Positions 23,572 through 38,500 of a stretch of DNA of 64,000 nt are shown in pieces (the stretch's first letter is position 1; each line of letters opens with the position of its first letter). The stretch is from Adiantum capillus-veneris (Eukaryota; Streptophyta; Polypodiopsida; Polypodiales; Pteridaceae): contig CM043953.1 in NCBI GenBank assembly GCA_014529385.2, positions 65,300,372 through 65,364,371 on the forward strand, read 5' to 3'. The notes below the pieces were generated by a model. The model saw nothing but the letters and a program-made list of their open reading frames with translations, ran no database searches and had not been told where the DNA came from. The position numbers and the translations under genes were made by a program.

Positions 23572-26500
23572 CTTTCTCCCCTTGGCCAATACGCTTCTGC
23601 ATCGTCGACTTTGACATGGTATCAGAGCCTTGGTGGAGCAAGGCGGCCCAGAGAGGAGTTTCATCGTGAGGAGAGAAGAAATGCTCACCCTCACTGGCTT
23701 TTAGTCCCCCCTGGGCGTTAGAGGCCCTAAGTCGACTATCTTGGAATCTTATGGAGTGTAAATTCGAGGATCTGCCTTGGGAAGACCCCTTGCAAAGGCC
23801 TTGAAGGTGCTTCAATGTCCGGCTTGGGAAAGGAGGATCTTGGCACAAATCAAGCGGCCTTTGGAGACCAATTTTTTGGGAGAATTGCAGATTCTTGTGA
23901 TTGGCTCTGGGAAGAGAGGGTGTTAGAGTTTGGGCTTTGGAATAGGAGTCAAGAGAGGGTGTGGTGCGGCTTGGGAGTGGAATTTCTTGGAGATTTTGTG
24001 TGGCCTGGAGGAATTGTACGGCTCTTAGAGTGCAAGAAGGAGCACCAGTGTCTAGATCTTGTAACTATAACATGGCCTCCCCTTGCTTAGCACCCGCAAC
24101 CACAACCAAAACCAACTATTGGCTATGGTTAGTAGATCATCAACCATCCAATTAGCGGCCTATGCATCGACACAGTTCTCAAGGAAACCGGCAAATTGTT
24201 TGGCTCAAGATTGTGAAGCCAAAAGCAAATGGACGAGTTCGCTAGAGGACAGAGGCAAAGGCAAGCTTGACAAGGATGACAGTACCAATACTCAGTTAGC
24301 TGTCTCGGTATCCACGAGGTCCAGCAACCATTGTTATAAATGTGACACGACGCTTTGTTTGGCTCGAGAGTTTGAAGCCAAAGGCAAAAGCAGGAACTCA
24401 CAGATAGACAAAGACAAAGGCAAGCTGGACAGAGATTACGGTAGTAAAGATTTGACAGACAAGATCGGCATGGCGCACGTTGCGGCGGCCACAGTGGCCT
24501 TGACGTCAGATTGCTAGTCAAATGGTAGTTGTCGCCACTAGCTTCAGCCAGAGAGAGGCTCGTGAGTCGCAGAGAGGGCAAGAAGTGCTTTGTATAATTA
24601 ATTTGGACCCTTGTGTTGGAGTTCAAGTTATCGACGTTTGGATCTGTAGGTCGGAGTTCAAGACACATGCATCCGGTATGAAACCAATGAGATGTATCTA
24701 AAACACTATGGATGAGTGCACCAATCCATTGTTGTTGGTTGGATTATGGACAGGAATGTGTTTCAAAGCTCATTATCTAGAAAGTATTTTCGGACGTGAT
24801 GTGTTCACAGTTCATGAATGGGGATTCTTGGACGTAGTGTGGTCTACAGTTCAATTTCCTAAAAGGCAACCGATGCTCAAGATGGCATTTTTCTAAGGTA
24901 CAAAGTTGAGGGTAGCAAATCTGAGGTGTATAGAGCAAGGAGTTGTTGCTGGGTGTTCATGGTAGCTGGAGTGATGGATTTGCCAAAGTGTTGTATGTAA
25001 TGTGCCTTTGTCGTAGTGCACTGTTGGTGTCATTTTGGTTGTGCCAATGCTTCTTTTAGTGCTAGGCTTCATTATGGCCGAGTCTGCCCTTGATCTCCGG
25101 AGTCAAGACAGAGACTCGGTATGCTGAACTTTGTGTTGATGTATGCTTATGTGTGTGTGCGTCGTGTTGGGGAGCATATGTTAGGACCTAGTTCTACACC
25201 CACTAGTGGGCACTGACGACGTTAGTGGCGATGTCGTGGTATTTAGTCAATACTATGCATATTGGAGCTGATGGTTATATTGTGTTTTGGGTGACTGCCA
25301 TGCGTCTATACCTTGCACTTTCCTTTTAGGGTGAATCTGGGCTTATCTTGGATTCATCTAGGTATATTTTTTAGTCGTATAACGGACATGCAGACTTCAC
25401 ATTGTGAAGTTTTCGTGTGAGTTACAACCAGTTTATATTGTGCTAATTCTTTCTATCTTTTGTGGTGCGTATGCCCTATCAACTACCTCATTTTTGTGCT
25501 AATTTTTCCGAGTTAATGCTTCTCTTAGTGCTAGGCTTCATTATGGCCGAGTCTGCCTTTGTCGTAGTGCACTGTTGGTGTCATTTTGGTTGTGCCAATG
25601 CTTCTTTTAGTGCTAGGCTTCATTATGGCCGAGTCTGCCCTTGATCTCCGGAGTCAAGACAGAGACTCGGTATGCTGAACTTTGTATTGATGTATGCTCA
25701 TGTGTGTGCGCGTTGTGTTGGGGAGCATATGTTAGGACCTAGTTCTACACCCACTATTGAGCACTGACGACGTTAATGGGGATGTCGTGGTATTTAGTCA
25801 ATACTATGCATGATGGATTTGATGGTTATATTGTCTTGTGGGTTACTACCATGGGTCTATACCTTGCACTTTCCTTCAAGGTTGAATCTGGGCTTATCTT
25901 GGATTCATCTAGGTAAATTTATAAGGCGTCACAATTTCCAAGCTTCGTGACGGGAAAATCGTCTTGACCATGGTATCTTTGGATGGAAACGGAAAGAGTA
26001 CTAATGAGTGGGGGTAACTTGAAGGAGTACGAGCGGAAGTGCGACGCGAGAGAGAGTACGAGATGAAGAGCACGACGATATGGTGAACTCCCTCTATTGT
26101 AATGTGTAGAGCATAGTGAGTTCTTATTAGGTTTTTACAAAAAAATATGTGTACATACCTGGCGGCCCGTCCACTTACCTGGGCGACCACATTGGGCTTT
26201 ATACCCCAACAACCTCCCACTTAAAGTCCAATGTGGTACTTTAAGTGTGAGAGAAGCTACTATACAAGCTAATATACAAGAGATGTAGAGAAGTGATGTA
26301 CTACCCTACACCTAACTGCTTGCGAAAATGCGCAAAGCTCTCTGAGGGAAGTCCTTTTGTAAGTAGATCAGCAGGATTTTTTGTGGTGTGAACTTTGACA
26401 AGCTGAAGTTGCTTATCCTCGAGCATTTCCCTGATGAAATGATACTTCACATCCACATGCTTTGTCTTTGAGTGATAAACTGGATTGCGAGCCAATTGTA

Positions 26501-29500
26501 TAGCACTTTGACTATCACAATATAACACAGGCATCTCTTCTTTGATTCCCAAATCTGTTACTAGTCGATTAAGCCAAATTGATTCTTTGCATGCCTCTGA
26601 TGTTGCAACATATTCAGCCTCTGTAGTAGACTGAGTAACACAATCTTGTAATCTAGAACGCCATGATACTGCTCCACCAGCCAATGTAAAGACATACCCT
26701 GACGTAGACCTTCTGTTGTCTAAGTCACCTGCATAATCTGAGTCTGTAAAACCCTTTACACTTAGCTCCTGACTCCCGTAGCATATATGTATACTCTTTG
26801 TAGCTTTCAGGTATCTCAATATTCCTTTCAATGCCTCCCAATGTTTCTTGCCTGGGTTTGACATGTATCGACTTACTACTCCTACTGCAAATGCAATGTC
26901 TGGGCGAGTAGCAATCATTGCATACATCAAACTACCCACTGTAGACGCATATGGAATCTTATCCATTTCAGCCTGTTCTTCCTCAGACACAGGACAATCT
27001 TGTTTGCTAAGTTTCACATATGGTGGCAATGGAACACTCAATGCCTTTCCCTTCTCCATATTGAAACGTTTCAAAACCTTGTCAATATACTCTGTTTGAG
27101 ATAACCAAATCAACTTCTTTGATCTGTCTCTCTCAATGCGCATACCAAGTATATAACTTGCCTCACCCATGTCTTTCATGTCAAACGATTTTGCCATCTT
27201 TGACTTTAAAGCTGAAATTTCTTCCAAGTGCTTGCCAGCAATCAACATGTCATCCACATACAAAATAAGGATCAGCCAACTGCCATCCTTAGCCTTCTTT
27301 GTATATAGACAGTGATTGAACTCACTACGTTTGTAGCCTTGAGAAAGCATAAACTTGTGGAATTTATGGTACCATGCCCTCGGTGATTGTTTTAAGCCAT
27401 AAAGACTCTTTAACAACTGGCATACCAAATCTTCCTTGCCTTTCTCAACAAACCCTTTTGGCTGCTGCATGTAAATTTCCACATCTAAATCACCATGCAA
27501 GAACGCTGTCTTGACATCCATTTGGTGCAACACCAAATCTAATATGGCAACCAATGTAAGAAAGCATCTCAATGTAGTCATCTTGACCACCGGAGAGAAG
27601 ATTTCATCAAAGTCAATGCCTTGTTCTTGCTTAAAGCCCTTGGCAACAAGCCTTGCTTTGTACTTTGGCTGACTATCATGAGCGGTGATCTTATACTTGT
27701 AAACCCATTTACAAGGTAGAGCCTTTTTGCCCTGTGGTAATTTAACTAGCTTCCATGTCTGGTTTTTATGCAGAGTTGTTATCTCTGACTGCATGGCCAA
27801 TTGCCAATTCCCGGAGTCCTTCATTTGCACTGCTTCCTTGTAACATGAAGGCTCATTGCAATCAATCAACATGACATAGTTCATAGATGGAACAAACCTA
27901 TCAGGAGGTCGCGTGATACGTCCATATCTACGCACAATAGGTGGCTCAGGCTCAACCACAACCTATGGTTCCACTCTATCCTGTCCTTGCTCCTCTTGAG
28001 CCCTGACATTTTGTCTTGCACGTGCACGTCCATCTTCTTGGAAGACAACTCCTCAACCCTCTCTGGTTTAGAATGATATTTGGCTTCATTAAAGTGAACA
28101 TCATTGCTGCGGATAACCTTTCTGGATTCGGGATCCCAAAGTCTGTACCCCATCTCACCAGAATTACCATAGCTTAGAAAGATGCACTTTCTACTCTTTG
28201 GCTCAAGTTTGTTCCTAAATTCCTTTGGAACATGAGTATATGCCTCACAGCCAAAGACTCTGAGATGCTTGTATGAGGGCATTTTACCTGAACATACCAT
28301 CTCTGTCACTGAATCCTTCTGCAAAACCTTGCTAGGAGATCTATTTATAAGATGAACAGCTGTTGATACAGCTTCAGCCCAAAACCCATTTGGCAGTTGT
28401 GCATTAGACAACATACTTCTGACCTTCTCTTGTATGGTCCTATTCATCCTCTCAGCAACACCATTTTGAGGAGGATTGTAAGGAGCAGTAAGTTCACGTT
28501 TTATACCTTTTGACTCACAAAAGTCCTGAAAGGCCTTTGAAACATACTCTCCACCATTGTCAGTGCGTAAGCATTTAAGCTTCTTGCCACTCTGATTCTC
28601 CACAAGTGTCACAAACGTTTTGAAAACACTAAACGCTTCATCCTTGTGCTTGAGAAAGTAAACCCATACTTTTCTCGAGTAATCATCTATAAATGTCATA
28701 AAGTAAGAAGCTCCCCCTAGAGATAGGTTAGGCATAGGTCCACACAAATCACTATGAACAAGTGCCAACTGTGTATCTCTTCTACTGCTTCTATGCTTAT
28801 GTGGCTGCTGTGTTTGCTTACCATACAGACAATGTTCACAGAATTCAAAATCATTAAATGACAAGCTAGGCAAATAACCAGAACGAGACAAGATTTCCAT
28901 TCCCTTCTTGGACATATGTCCTAACTGGCTATGCCACAAAGAAACGTTCGGCTGCTCGGTTACATTGATTACATTTTTAGAGACATTTGATATATAAATC
29001 ATGTAAAGTCCTCCAGACTTTACTCCATGTGCTACTGTTATAGAACCCTTGGATATCTCCCTCATGTTCTGTCCAAAAGTGGTGACGTAGCCAGCATCAT
29101 CAAGTAAACCTGTGCTGATCAAGCTCTTTTTAATTGCGGGAACATGTCTCACATTCTTCAGCGTGAAAGAAGAGCCATTCTGAAACTTCAATTGAACATC
29201 TCCTACACCTAAGATCTCACATGTCTGCCCATTGCCTAGCCGAACATGATCTTTAGTGGTCACATAAGAGGTAAACCACTCCTTGTTTGGAGACACATGA
29301 AGTGATGCCCCTGAGTCTATAATCCAGTCACTCAGTGCATTTCCATCAGATGCTGTAAGAAGAGTTGAGTCCATTGTATTTTTCAAGAAGTAGATATCTC
29401 TTGACACTAAACTGTCATCCTCTGCAACAGTGTTTGTCACATTTATTTCTTGAATCTTCACTGAGGACTTGTTCTTCTCACCATGGTCTTCTGCTTTCTC

Positions 29501-32500
29501 TTTGCCTTTTTCTGCTTTCCATTCTCTGCAGTCTCTTTTCATGTGACCCTTCTTGCCACAATGGTAGCATTCTATGTCACTCTTGCCTTTAGCATTGCGG
29601 GACTTGCTACGAGACTGATCCCTCTTTCCACCTTTGTACTTTTCTTTGGTCCTTCCCCTGACAACTAAGGCTGTTCCTTTGCCTTCGTCCATTGTCTTTC
29701 TGTTGGTTTCTTCAGTAAGCAGACTGCCTTCTACACCTGCTATGGTCAAACCATTTGGAGGTGCAGAAGTACTCAAAGCTGTGCGAAAAGTGTCCCAACT
29801 TTCCGGCAATGTAATCATCAAACTTGACACCTTGAGCTGACAACTGATTGTAGATGGTGTTGAATTCATTCAGATGATTGGACATAGGGGTCCCTTCTTT
29901 CATCTTCAAGTCAACAAGCTTCTTAAGCCAGTATACCTGTGAAGCTGCACTCTGCTTCTCATAAAGATCACTCAGCTTTGTCCATGCTTGATAAGCCGAC
30001 ATCTCGTTTGCTACATTGAAGTAAACGCTTTCTGCCAAAGTCAGCATAATGGTAGAAAGTGCCAATTCATCCATTTCGCTCCATTCATCTTCGTCCATAT
30101 CTTCTGGTTTTATCCCCTTGAGCTTTATAGGTTTTATCTGCTTCTTTTGTACCAACACGTGCCAAATCTGCTTCTTCCACAATGGGAAATTAGTTCCATC
30201 CAGCTTTTTGATATTGTAAAGAGCAGTGTCCTGTGATCTAGCAATAACTACGCTTCATAGTAGTTTACTTTCCTGGGAAAAATTCGGCAGAGTTTCCCCT
30301 GTAAACTGTCCTCTAAATCAATATCAACCTGTCAAATGAACCATTAAATCTTTAGATTCTGCAGAAATTTCGGCAGTCTCCTTTGTAAAATGGCTCTGGT
30401 GTACCAAAAAAACAGACCAAAAACAGCTCAAAAAACCACTGTCTCTCTAACACTGTAAGCTGTGGGTAAACCTGTCCTGCACCTGTACTGTCTCTCACTG
30501 TCCTGTCACTGTCCTGTAAGCATAGACTGCGACAATGCCTCGACGGCAGTAAAGCAAAGATGCAATCCCAACTGTCTAACTCACAGTCAATACATCCTAG
30601 CTGCCTATCTAAGGGTGCTCGAGGGATCGCTCCAAGACCTGTATCACAGAAAGGATCTCAACATTAGAGAATCCCCCAGCTCAATAAAACCTCACTCGAC
30701 CCTCAACAAAGGCTACAGTAAATCTGACAGTACATAGACTTCCCACAAAGTCATACATCCTCAAATTTCCCACTGTATGCTGTAACCGCTGCGGCGGTTG
30801 TTTGCTGCGTGACTCACAGCCAGCAAACCCTCAATAGACATACATCATCTCTGACAATATATCCCATGTGGAAGTACCTGCAATGTCAGGATGAAATCTG
30901 GAATATCAAGCAACAAACACAAGCTACCTGATGAACTGGTGGATGTCGCCTACAGTCTGTGTGTAGGTGCGCCCGTGTCGTATGTGACGCCTCCAAGAAC
31001 TGTAAGCCGTCCTTTGTTGTGTAGATAGCCACAAATCAGCACTCTGGAAGTGCAGATATCCTTAGCACTTGCAGTCATAGGCCGAAACCCCAAATTTGCA
31101 GAGTCGGATCCGCACCCGCCAAGACCACGTAGTCGAAAATGGCCTGCGCAGATCTTTGTCGAAGCCGAACGGTGGCCGAGATGACCTTAGAATGAAATTC
31201 TGAGAACACCAAGCCCTTTGGGCTCGCCCACAGGAATTGGGGCCGTGTCTTCGCCTGTCGAATCTCACTCCAATCTGAGCAGGTGACTCTGGCTACCTGC
31301 AAATGCTGCCTCGAGCCTCGATCGGAGCTCTGATACCAGTTGAAGGAGTACGAGTGGAAGTGCGACGCGAGAGAGAGTGCGAGAAGAAGAGCACGACGAT
31401 ATGGTGAACTCCCTCTACTGTAATGTGTAGAGCATAGTGAGTTCTTATTAGGTTTTTACAAAAGAATATGTGTACATACCTGGCGGCCCGCCCACTTACC
31501 TGGGCAACCACATTGGGCTTTATACCCCAATATACCTTTGCTATTGTCTACACTAGCTCGCTCGGCCTCGATTTGAGTTCCCCCTCGATCATAATCAATC
31601 CTTAGACTCTTGACAATGCTAGAGGAAATATAAGTTCATAGAGGCCTTTGGATCAAAGAAAGTTAATACTATGTTGCCTTGATTTTTTCCTTGGGCTTTG
31701 CATAACTCTTTGGAGGAATCGGGAGCAGTCATGAGTCCATAGTCGTCGGGTTTAAGTTATTTGCTTTCTTAGTAGGTGGTTGCTTGACTAGAGAAATATA
31801 TGGGCATTTAGGATAGTGCATGTAAGTGTGTTCAATTGTGTTTGAAGTGCTAAAGTTTGTTCCAGTTTTGTTCTTTTTAGTTGGCACGTGGTGCACGTCG
31901 GTTTGGAGGGGGGGCTCCCCAAGGTAGTATATAAGGAGCACTCTGCCCCCATTGTAAAATCATCTAATTCATTGCCAAGTCGATTGGTTTGAGCAATCTC
32001 TCTTTTTCTCTCTCTAACCCGACGCTTCTGCATTATCAACTTTGACACGGTATTAGAGCTTCCCGCTCATTGATCGTGGGAGAGAGGCACACAACAAATA
32101 GAAGGACGACCTACAAAGTTTTTTCTTCAAGAGTGGTTAAAGGGCAAGCCTTTTTGGTGGTTCGCAGTGGATGATGCAAGGTTTTGAAATGTTGGCAAAA
32201 TGGCTGCGTTTTCTACTCTCCAAAGAGTGCATTCGCTGTTTTGAAACGCTATTGACTCAACAACTGCGGTTTTTGCCTCTAGAGAGCGTTTTGAAATGCT
32301 ACTTCAAACAGCCAGCGCTTTCTTCTCCCCTATAGTTGCGTTTTAAAAATGTTAGTAGAATTGGCCTATGTTTCCTGCCTAGAACGGCTGCGTTTTAACA
32401 CGCTACCAATTTGGAGGTTCTCAACGATTGCTTTTCCGGCTAGGAGAAGGAAGTGTTTTGAAACATTTCCTTGTAGAGAGAGAATGAGAGAGGTAGAGAT

Positions 32501-35500
32501 GTGTAGAGTGGAAGAGAGAGAGAGGAGGAGAATGACACCTGTAGGGTCCCAACCAACCCTCTCAAGGGCCCCCCACACTGTTGTCGATGTGGTATTTGCT
32601 TTTGATCGCGTAAATGGAATGTACACAGAATGTACACACATGCAATACCTCAATTGTAAGGTGCAATGGAATGAATGTTGTATTTTCTCAAGATTAGTGA
32701 TCTTTATTGCTCAAGGTTCCTTTTAGTTCTTAGGGAAAGAGAGAGCTTCCGTCTTATGGAGAGTGCTATGATCACGAACAAAGTGAGTGGATATTGTGCG
32801 TGCAAGTGAATGAGACTGAGAGGAGAGAGAAGAGATACGACACCCGAGAGGTTGTAAAACCCTCCTCCGAAGGCCCCACTCTCGTCGGCGAGAGTGGTCT
32901 ACTTTGATTGCACAAAGGTGTACAATGCGAATGCAATGGACTGATGCAATTTGGACTATGCCGATGACGACGACGGGGATGACTCTAGGGCTGATTGGGT
33001 CTTCTTGTCTCTGCTGTCCACAAGGGCTTAAGGGCTGAGAATCGGGTGATCTTGGGGGCTGATCTCGTGGCTGAAATTCCCTGTTTTTGCTGATGGTTTA
33101 GGGCTGAATAAAACGCTGAGTTCAAGGGGTTCAAGGCTCAAGCTGCGTTTTTGGAATGGCTATTCCCTGCTGAAAACGCTGAGAGTTGCTGCGTTTTTCT
33201 AGGGTTGAACTGATGGTAAAAATGCTGGTTTGGCTGCAGGCTAATGATGCGTTTTTAATGGCTGAATTCGCTGCTGAACATCATGCAAGGCTAGCGTTAG
33301 TGGGATCTTGGGGGCTGCTGCCAGTTGGGAGTGAAAACGCCAGGCAAGAGAGGTTGAGGGATGGCGATGGCTGGCTCTAGAAGCGCCAAGGAAAGGGATC
33401 CTTATGACTATGGCTGAAAACGCTGGTAGAAGGAGTGGCCTCGCCAAGGGATTGGAGAGGGTCTTGCTGAGAGAGGGAGGGACACCTGTTGCTTCGGGAA
33501 GCCTGCTGTGCCTTTGCTCATCTGCCAATTTGTGCTAACTTGGGTTTGCTTATATATTAACTTACCCAATTTGCCCAACTGAGTACCCAACAAAAGTCAC
33601 TTAATAAATAAGTGAAAAATGTCAAAAATAGGGAAAAATGGGATAAAGTCATCTGAAAAATCCCCAAACTGACTCTGATGGAAATGCTTATGCTTATGCA
33701 ATGTGCAACCAGAGGATATGCATCTATACTGAGTGACTGGGCATGCATGGTCTACGAATAGACTCACAAAAGTGTCCGATCACTTCTAATCTAACTTGAC
33801 TGGACTTGACGGAAACCTTGCTATGGTGTAGCTTGTCCACGGACACATAGGGTTGGGATGTGTCACGTGACATCCCCTCCTTTTTAAAGTGAGGTACTGG
33901 TACCGAGCTGCATGGCTTCCTTGTAGTCTGCCAACAACTCTGGATAATCCTTGAAGAACTCTTCGTCTACCCACACTGCTTCATGGGTTCCTCGATCTTT
34001 GAACTTCAAAAAATAATGTCGTACTTGTTTCTTGGAACCATGGCGAAACCGATGCAACAAAACTTGCTCCGGCTCCATGACTTTTGCTTCATCGATGATC
34101 TTTGGTTCTTGTTCTTCCGAAACGTCCTTTGGAGGTGTTCCCTGAAACACTTTCAACCAAGAAACATGGAAAACGTTGTGCATTGACCATGAGTTAGGCA
34201 ACTTCAATTTCATTGAAACCTCATTAATCTTTTTGATGATTGGAAATGGACCATACATACGAAAAGATAACTTAGGACATTTCTTTCCAACTTGCTTAAG
34301 ACGATGTTTCATGATTCGTAGATACACCCAATCTCCTTCCTTGATCGAGACCTCCTGATGATGCTTGTTAGCCTGTCGAGAATAAGATTCCTGAGCCTTG
34401 TTTAGCCGAAGCTTCACACTCTCAGAAATCTCATCCAATGACTGACTCTCAGCATTGGCATCTGGCATTTGATTGACCGATCGAGTCAATAGTGACTGGA
34501 ATCGATGGCCAAAAGCTGCCTCATACGGAGTTCGACCAATAGCAGAAGAGAAGGAATCATTGAGAATAGCCTGAACCAATGGGAGATAGAGCTCCCATTG
34601 AGACTGCTGATCATGAACATATGACTTCAACACATCAAAAGCCAACTGATTATAAATTTCCGTTTGACCATCTGACTGTGGATGAAAAGCGGATGAAAAA
34701 TTCAACTTTGTGCAAAGAGTGTACGCCAAAAGTTGGACGTAAACTTAACATCCCTATCTAAAATAATGGACTTTGGCAAACCACAGAGGAGGTACCAATG
34801 CTTTATGAACAATGGTGCAACATCTTGTGCAGTAACTGTGGCCTTACAAGGAATCAACATGCAGAATTTGCTCAAACGATCAACAATACTTAAACATTGA
34901 GTGTTCCTTGAATGCAGACTTGGTGGTAAGTTAGTCACAAAATCCATAGAGATATCTTGAAAAGGTCCCTTGGGAATAGGCAGCGGAAGCAAGAGGCCTT
35001 GCTGCTTACCCCGAGGAGCTTTTACTTTTTGACATATAGTGCAATGTGTGACATAACTAAACACATCTTTTCGCATTTTAGGCCAATAGAAAAATCGTTC
35101 AATCTTTTCGAATGTGGTGTTCATTCCCCTGTGCCCACCCGTGAGAGAGTCATGTGCATCATGCAATATGGCTGGCCTGAGAGAGGGCAACACACATAGA
35201 CGTTGACGAAAAAATAACAATCCATCACGAATGAGATAGTTGCTGGCCCTTGGGAAGCAAGAGCCTGCAACTAATACTTACTACACTCCGAATGTGCATA
35301 CTGATTCTTCATGCTGTCAAAAGACTCACCCTGTATAGAAAATGTGGTTATGGACTCAAGAGCCAAAATCTGTCCTTTGCGACTCAACGCATCTGCAAAT
35401 AGGGTTAGCTTTTCCAGGCACATACTCAATCAAACCGCCAAATTGCTCAAAAAATTGTGACCACCGCGCTTGGGGATCACTCCAATGTGCACTAGGCATA

Positions 35501-38500
35501 GACTGGAGCCACTTGAGGGCTCGATGATCTGTGCGCACTGTAAACTCTCTACCATACAAAAAATGCTTCCAATGCTTAAGAGAGTGAATAACAGACAAAA
35601 GTTCTTTATCATACACTGAATAATTATTTTCCGCACTATTGAGCTTCCGGCTAAGGAAAGCTATTGGGCGACCATGCTGCTGGAGCACAGCGCCTATGGC
35701 GACATTGCTCGCATCCGTCCATACCTCAAAGGAATCATCATCCCAAGAGGCAAGAATAAGACACGATGCTTCTGTCACCGCAACCTTGAGAGCTGCGAAA
35801 GCCTCAATGGCTGCCTCGGGCAAGTCTACGCGCTGACGGCGAGTCTTTACCCCTTTCAAAACATCAGTCATAGGTGTAGCAATGCGTGCAAAATTCTCTA
35901 TGTGCGAACTATATGCTTGACATAAACCAAGAAAAGAACGCACATCATATGCAGTTTTGGGCAAATCCCAATTACGAACCTGTTCCACCTTCGCGGGGTC
36001 TAGCTTGACGCCTTTTGCAGAAATGATATAACCCAGATAAGTGACTTCAGTAAGAAAAAATTCAGACTTCTTAGCTGCAATGTACAACTGACACTCATCC
36101 GAACGAGTTAGTACCCTTTCAACATCTAATTCATGTTGCTCCCACGATGCAGAAAAAATGAGAATATCATCTAAAAAGATGAACACACATACACCTACCA
36201 TATCGCCGAAACGACCTACCATGAGACGATTGAACGTACCCACGGCTCCTGTCAATCCAAAAGGCATAACAATATACTCCCATTGCCCTCGCTCGGTGCG
36301 AAAGGCGGTCTTGAAAATGTCGCCTTTGAATACCTGTACCTGATGGTATCCACTTTTGAGATCGACCTTGCTAAAAACCTTGCCCCATTGAGCCTATCCA
36401 AGATATACTCAATGCGAGGCATCGAAAACTTGTTCTTGACGGTCATCTTGTTTAATGCCCTGTAATCAACACACAAACGAGACGAACCATCCTTCTTGCG
36501 AACGAACAAAATAGGAGCAGCAAAAGGACTTACATTAGGACGTATGAATCCTCTAGCCACCAACTCCGTGAGTTGTCGCTCTAACTCTTTCTCCTGTGAC
36601 TTGTTTAAACGGTAGGGAGCCTTACTAATCGGCTACGCTCCCTCGATAAGCTCGATGCGATGGTCCTTCGGCCGCTCCGGTGGGAGACGAGGTGGAAGAT
36701 CATCCTACAAAAAGAGATGTTTAAATTTCGTAAACAACTCCGAATACTTACGTGGAGCCTGAATGCTGTGGGAAACTGTGGCAGCATAGATGAGTGCCGC
36801 TTGTGCTCCTCGTCGTAATTCACGCTTTACCTGCACATGCGAGATGAGAGGCAAAGAATGCAAGACCTCCTCAGCACGAATGATGAGGGGGGAATCAGTA
36901 TCGGAATGTAAAGTGATCGTGTTAGCACTAAATTTAATGTCAGGATCAAGTTCACGAAACCATTTAATGCCTAAAATCATATCACATCCTGAGAGAGGAG
37001 ACACAAGAAATTTCCTACGAAGAGAAGCTTGCTGAACGGTAAACATCATATCAAGGCACTCCTTCGTGATGAGAGAGTCCATACTAGGAGCGAACCCAGA
37101 AACCTCGAGAGGAGATTTCTGACTAACCTCTAGGTGGGCTCTCTCAACAAGAGGGGGACTAATCACATCATGCATACTGCCTGGATCAAACAATATGATA
37201 AAATGCTGTCCTTTTACATAACCATAACACTTCATGAGAGATTCATCAATGTGTGTGTCAGAGTCCTGAGAAGATGCAGGTTGTGTTGTGACAGAGTTTG
37301 TGGTAGTTGTGGGTGCCTTTGGTTCTTTAGGTGGGATTGTCTTAGGACAAGCCTTCTTAATGTGACCCTTGACATGACATTGAAAACATCTACCTTCTTT
37401 AGCATAAATCACTTGTTCTTCAGCCGTGATGTATCCTCCTATAATTCTTTGTGAAGCTTTTTCATTAGGGGTTAGCTTAGGTTTTGCAGGTGCTTTAGCT
37501 TTACCCTTAGATTCATTGTTAGAGTTTTTTTCCGAGGAATTAGAGGAAGAAGAGCTAGAAGAATTACCATTCTTACCATTCTTACCGTTCTTACCATTTT
37601 GTGTGTTTTGAGAATTCTGAGATGTCCCTTGAGAAGACTTGTTCTCCTTAGGCTTTCCCTTGTTGTGCTTATCTCTTGGGCGAGAGCGATTGCTACCGCC
37701 TTGTTGAGATCGGCGGGGTCAAAGACTTCAACATCAAACTTGATGTATTCGTTTAACCCAAAGAGAAAAGCCTCTTTGCGCTCATCATCCGACTTGCATA
37801 ATTGAGTGCCTAGTTGCAAAACACGGTTAGAAAAAGACATGACTGGCATACCATGTTGCTTGAGATTACGCCAATCCTCTTTCAATCGTGCGAGGTACTG
37901 AGGTGGCATAAACCGCGCCTTGAGCTTGTCTTAGAATTCAGCCCAACTAAAAGAGAGGGGCGTGAAATCGTCGGTTGCCCCTAGGTGCGCGGCTAGCTGT
38001 GCCTCTTGCGATTCATGGTACCAATTTATGGCATCACCGGCAAGGTACATAGCTGCCGTCAAAACTTTGCTATTTCTTGTTTTCTTAGTTGTCGCAAAAT
38101 AAGCATTAAATTGATGCAACCAAGAATGAATTACCGTAGCATCCATCTTACCATCATACTTACTGAAAGTCAACTTTTCGGTGACTGGGTTGTTGGACTC
38201 CGCATCGTGGCTTGCACCACTAGAGGAACTCCCACGATCTTTGGGTGGTTCGATCTTCGAGGCTAGCATGTGGGAAATAAATTCTTGATGGCGAATCTCC
38301 CTTTGAGCTTCTCGTTCATCGCGCTCGCGTTCAAACGCAAGTCGATTTTCTTCTTGTTTTGCGGCAAGAGCAAGGCGCTCACGTTCCTGAGCAAGGCGAT
38401 TTGCTTCTTGTCTATCCATCATGGCCATCATTTGCTTGACCACTGCCTCCATAGGGTTTGGCGTAGATGGCGAAGGGGGAGGGTTGAAGAAATCCTCTCT

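Larger units (their letters stand above)
23229..24985 (+). mobile_element. Small non-autonomous LTR element, copy A (5' LTR plus interior, 3' truncated)
   Basis: A 5' LTR (23229-23616, TG...CA) is followed at once by primer site TGGTATCAGAGC and an interior of about 1.37 kb. The interior matches 43240-43945 (copy B) over its last 700 bp, for example at GACAGAGGCAAAGG, CTTCAGCCAG and AATGGGGAT. It ends before any 3' LTR. Only a gag-like fragment is encoded, so it would need another element for movement. It lies in hydrolase intron 1, sense orientation. Confidence 0.75.
26020..31532 (-). mobile_element. Ty1/copia retrotransposon, nearly complete, antisense in hydrolase intron 1
   Basis: LTRs of 192 bp lie at 26020-26211 and 31341-31532 (both start TGAAGGAGTACGAG on the plus strand). 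The outer base pair of one copy is mutated (CA to TA). Flanking 5-mers TAACT and TACCT agree at four of five positions, as expected for an old target duplication. The primer site for initiator-Met tRNA is at 31327-31338 and a minus-strand purine tract at 26212-26222. The interior encodes gag and a full copia pol with two frameshifts. Confidence 0.93.

Noticed and set aside
23303-23848. Frames of 80-181 codons around 23,300-23,850
   Set aside because: Most of the length is Arg-Glu or Ser-Leu from the CT tracts inside an LTR.
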